64,000 bases of DNA from Loktanella sp. Alg231-35 (GTDB taxonomy: Bacteria; Pseudomonadota; Alphaproteobacteria; Rhodobacterales; Rhodobacteraceae): contig NZ_FREV01000001.1 of the NCBI RefSeq assembly GCF_900143545.1, positions 496,001-560,000 of the forward strand. Direction: 5' to 3'. Position numbers and translations under genes: made by a program. The notes below the pieces were generated by a model, which searched no databases, had not been told where the DNA came from, and saw nothing but the letters and a program-made list of their open reading frames with translations. This document shows positions 62,297 through 64,000 of the stretch, piece after piece (within the stretch, counting starts at the first letter, position 1; each line of letters begins with the position of its first letter).

Positions 62297-62740
62297 ATGT
62301 TCGTACAAATCCTGATAGGCACAGCGCTGTTGATTGCGTCCGTCATGATCGCCGGGATCAGTTTTTGGTTTTTTGAATGGCGCCTGACGGTGGTCGGTCC
62401 CTGGCTGACCCGTGCGCCGCACCGGCCCAAGCTGATGCTCGTGCTTTGTGCCACGGCCATTTGGGTGCTGTTGCAGATGACAATCGCGGTTTGGCTTTGG
62501 GCGCTGACGTTTTTGGGGTTGGGTATTTTCGGATCCGTGGAAGAATCGATCTATTTTGCGCTCGTTGCGTTTACCACCCTTGGGTTTGGTGACATCCTGT
62601 TGCCCATGGAGTGGCGCTTGTTGGGGGGAATGGCTGCGTTGAACGGTCTGTTGAATATCGGGTTGATGACAGCCGCGATGGTCGAGACGCTGCGCCAATT
62701 GCGTTTGCAACAGCGGGCAGCGGTCGCCCAAGACACATGA
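62297..62740 (+). CDS. Two-TM potassium-channel-like protein
   Basis: A protein of 147 aa. Hydrophobic segments at about 7-26, 48-75 and 108-126, and the pore signature FTTLGFGD, so a KcsA-like pore module. The usual selectivity motif is TVGYGD; here TLGFGD. RBS GGAGAAGAG before ATG 62297. Its TGA overlaps the next ATG by 4 bp. Confidence 0.88.
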   Translation: MFVQILIGTALLIASVMIAGISFWFFEWRLTVVGPWLTRAPHRPKLMLVLCATAIWVLLQMTIAVWLWALTFLGLGIFGSVEESIYFALVAFTTLGFGDILLPMEWRLLGGMAALNGLLNIGLMTAAMVETLRQLRLQQRAAVAQDT

Positions 62741-63924
62741 CCGTTCCCGTTCTGAATAACCGCGCCGCCCGCCATTTGTTTCTGGCCAAACATGGGTTAG
62801 CTGATCGTCCCTCGGGCCCCGGTAAGGGCCCTGATCTGGAGGCCGTGATCGGCAATCTGGGATTTGTGCAACTTGACAGTGTAAATACCTTTGCCCGCGC
62901 CCATGATCTGATCCTGTGGTCCCGCCGCCAGCAGTTTCGCCCAAAAGCGTTGCAACATCTGCTGCACCGCGACCGTCAGCTGTTTGAGCATTGGACCCAC
63001 GATGCCGCCACCATCCCGATTAAGAGCTTCGCCCATTGGCGCTTGCGCTTTGCCCGCGATGCCACCCGGATGGAGCAGCGCTGGAAGGAATGGCGTCGCG
63101 GTGATTTCATGGCCAAGATTGATGATGTATTGCGCCATATCTCTGACAATGGGTGTTGCACCTCGGGTGATGTGGGCACGGACGAAAGCCGCGGATCGGG
63201 TGGCTGGTGGGATTGGCATCCCTCCAAGACCGCGTTGGAGTATCTGTGGCGCTCTGGCCAGTTGTCAGTGGTCCGGCGCGATGGGTTCACGAAGGTCTAT
63301 GATTTGACCGAGCGCGTCATTCCGGCCGAACATCTGAACCGCCGCCATCAAGAAGTAGACACGATTGAATGGTGCTGTGCTGGGGCCATGGATCGTCTGG
63401 GATTTGCCACCAGCGGTGAGTTGGCTGCGTTTTGGGATCATGTGACCCCAGCCGAGGCCAAGGCTTGGTGCCAGGCTGCATTGGCCGAGGGCCGCATAGT
63501 CGAGATTGACGTGGAGGGCTTTGATGGCAAGCTCCGCCGCTCTTTTGCTTGGCCTGATGCCATGGATTTGCCCGTCCCAGCGCCCACGCCGCGCGTGCGC
63601 ATTCTGTCGCCCTTTGATCCTGCTTTGCGGGATCGCAAACGGGCGGAGCGCTTGTTTGGGTTCCACTACAGGATCGAGATATTCGTGCCTGCGCCGAAGC
63701 GCAAATATGGCTACTATGTCTTTCCCGTGATGGAGGGCGACCGTCTGATCGGGCGGATCGATATGAAGCGGGACGGTGATGTGCTTGCCGTTCGGGCCTT
63801 CTGGCCGGAAGCGGGTGTGCGGATGGGCGAGGGGCGGATGAAGGCGCTTGCGAATGAGTTGGAACGCGCGGCGGCTTTTGGTGGATGTGAGCAGATTGAC
63901 TATGCGGAATCGTGGGTGCGTTAG
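62737..63924 (+). CDS. ycaQ: YcaQ-type DNA glycosylase-like winged-helix protein
   Basis: A protein of 395 aa. NRAARHLFLAKHGL, IGNLGFVQLDSVNTFARAHD and ILWSRRQQF begin the HTH_42/YcaQ family; a later segment is FDPALRDRKRAERLFGFHYRIEIFVPAPKRKYGYY. YcaQ of E. coli unhooks DNA interstrand crosslinks. ATGA overlap with the channel gene. Confidence 0.9.
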   Translation: MTVPVLNNRAARHLFLAKHGLADRPSGPGKGPDLEAVIGNLGFVQLDSVNTFARAHDLILWSRRQQFRPKALQHLLHRDRQLFEHWTHDAATIPIKSFAHWRLRFARDATRMEQRWKEWRRGDFMAKIDDVLRHISDNGCCTSGDVGTDESRGSGGWWDWHPSKTALEYLWRSGQLSVVRRDGFTKVYDLTERVIPAEHLNRRHQEVDTIEWCCAGAMDRLGFATSGELAAFWDHVTPAEAKAWCQAALAEGRIVEIDVEGFDGKLRRSFAWPDAMDLPVPAPTPRVRILSPFDPALRDRKRAERLFGFHYRIEIFVPAPKRKYGYYVFPVMEGDRLIGRIDMKRDGDVLAVRAFWPEAGVRMGEGRMKALANELERAAAFGGCEQIDYAESWVR

Positions 63925-63933
63925 AACCGGCGG

Positions 63934-64000
63934 TTAGGTTTTCGAGATAATGAAACGCTGTGTCCGGCGGGCAATGTCGTAACTGGCTGAAACCTTGCCG
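63934..64000 (-). CDS. C-terminal fragment of an unknown gene
   Basis: On the minus strand a frame open from the window edge ends in TAA (63934-63936), with last residues GKVSASYDIARRTQRFIISKT. Only 22 codons are visible; codon use fits neighbours. It is convergent with the YcaQ-type gene. I cannot name it. Confidence 0.45.
   Translation of the reverse strand, partial: GKVSASYDIARRTQRFIISKT

Noticed and set aside
1..64000. Mobile element, prophage, CRISPR or restriction system
   Set aside because: No transposase, integrase, repeat array or characteristic protein was found by reading all frames; gene order and codon use look uniform.

Overview
The window looks like chromosomal backbone of a marine alphaproteobacterium of the order Rhodobacterales (Roseobacter group). 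Indicators are the ethylmalonyl-CoA pathway lyase Mcl1, the glutathione-dependent formaldehyde dehydrogenase, the short aa3-oxidase subunit IV, an MbfA iron exporter behind an Irr-type box, and the families DUF2794, DUF2834 and DUF4175/TIGR02302. Genes are packed very tightly: many neighbours overlap by 4 bp (ATGA/GTGA) and several convergent pairs share stop-codon bases. I saw no rRNA, convincing tRNA, insertion sequence, phage gene or CRISPR array. The longest gene-free stretch is about 300 bp.

Layout. 1-3.8 kb: end of an EamA transporter, HAD hydrolase, ornithine-cyclodeaminase-like protein, alpha/beta hydrolase and zapE. 3.8-5.8 kb: a bicarbonate-acquisition operon (beta-carbonic anhydrase, SbtA, PII-like SbtB). 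5.9-9.4 kb: leucyl aminopeptidase, NlpC/P60 protein, DUF2794 and an I78 inhibitor lipoprotein. 9.5-10.6 kb: glutathione-dependent formaldehyde dehydrogenase. 10.8-12.8 kb: a TetR regulator, a small exported protein and mbfA, linked by three copies of one palindrome plus an Irr-like box. 12.8-18.0 kb: molybdenum-cofactor operon (fdhD, membrane protein, mobA, mobB, moeA fusion, acetyltransferase) joined by 4-bp overlaps. 18-22 kb: azlCD, a lipoprotein, oxidase subunit IV, DUF6173/Lrp, and a class II amidotransferase. 22-29 kb: metallo-hydrolase and acyl-CoA dehydrogenase, threonylcarbamoyl-AMP synthase, BKACE enzyme, OmpA-family protein and a coiled-coil partner. 29-33.4 kb: ubiA, rsmE, acetyltransferase, gshA.

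33.4-37 kb: pyrB, a tail-anchored unknown, a dihydroorotase homologue that has lost its metal-binding HxH, and plsY. 37-38.4 kb: family 4 uracil-DNA glycosylase lacking most Fe-S cysteines, and moaB. 38.4-43.3 kb: RND efflux adaptor and pump. 43.3-45.4 kb: orphan DsbD alpha domain, YqgE/AlgH protein, TlpA thioredoxin. 45.4-48.6 kb: argH, lipoprotein, DUF2834, lysA. 48.7-55.8 kb: DUF4175 protein, zinc-ribbon membrane protein, ftsE-ftsX-plsC-flavin-binding protein, M50-like peptidase. 55.8-61 kb: accA, a secreted three-repeat Cys/Asp-rich protein, mcl1, a one-EF-hand membrane protein, aminotransferase and sulfurtransferase. 61-64 kb: Gly-rich membrane protein, smpB, a two-TM channel, a YcaQ-like protein and the tail of one more gene.

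How the genes may work together. The carbonic anhydrase/SbtAB operon would supply bicarbonate or CO2 to carboxylases such as acetyl-CoA carboxylase (accA is here) and those of the ethylmalonyl-CoA pathway (mcl1 is here). The TetR-small protein-mbfA group looks like a compact regulon in which iron export is under two controls. The pyrB-pseudo-dihydroorotase pair fits the known Pseudomonas-type assembly, in which an inactive dihydroorotase acts as scaffold for aspartate transcarbamoylase. All functional calls come from reading motifs by eye, without database searches.
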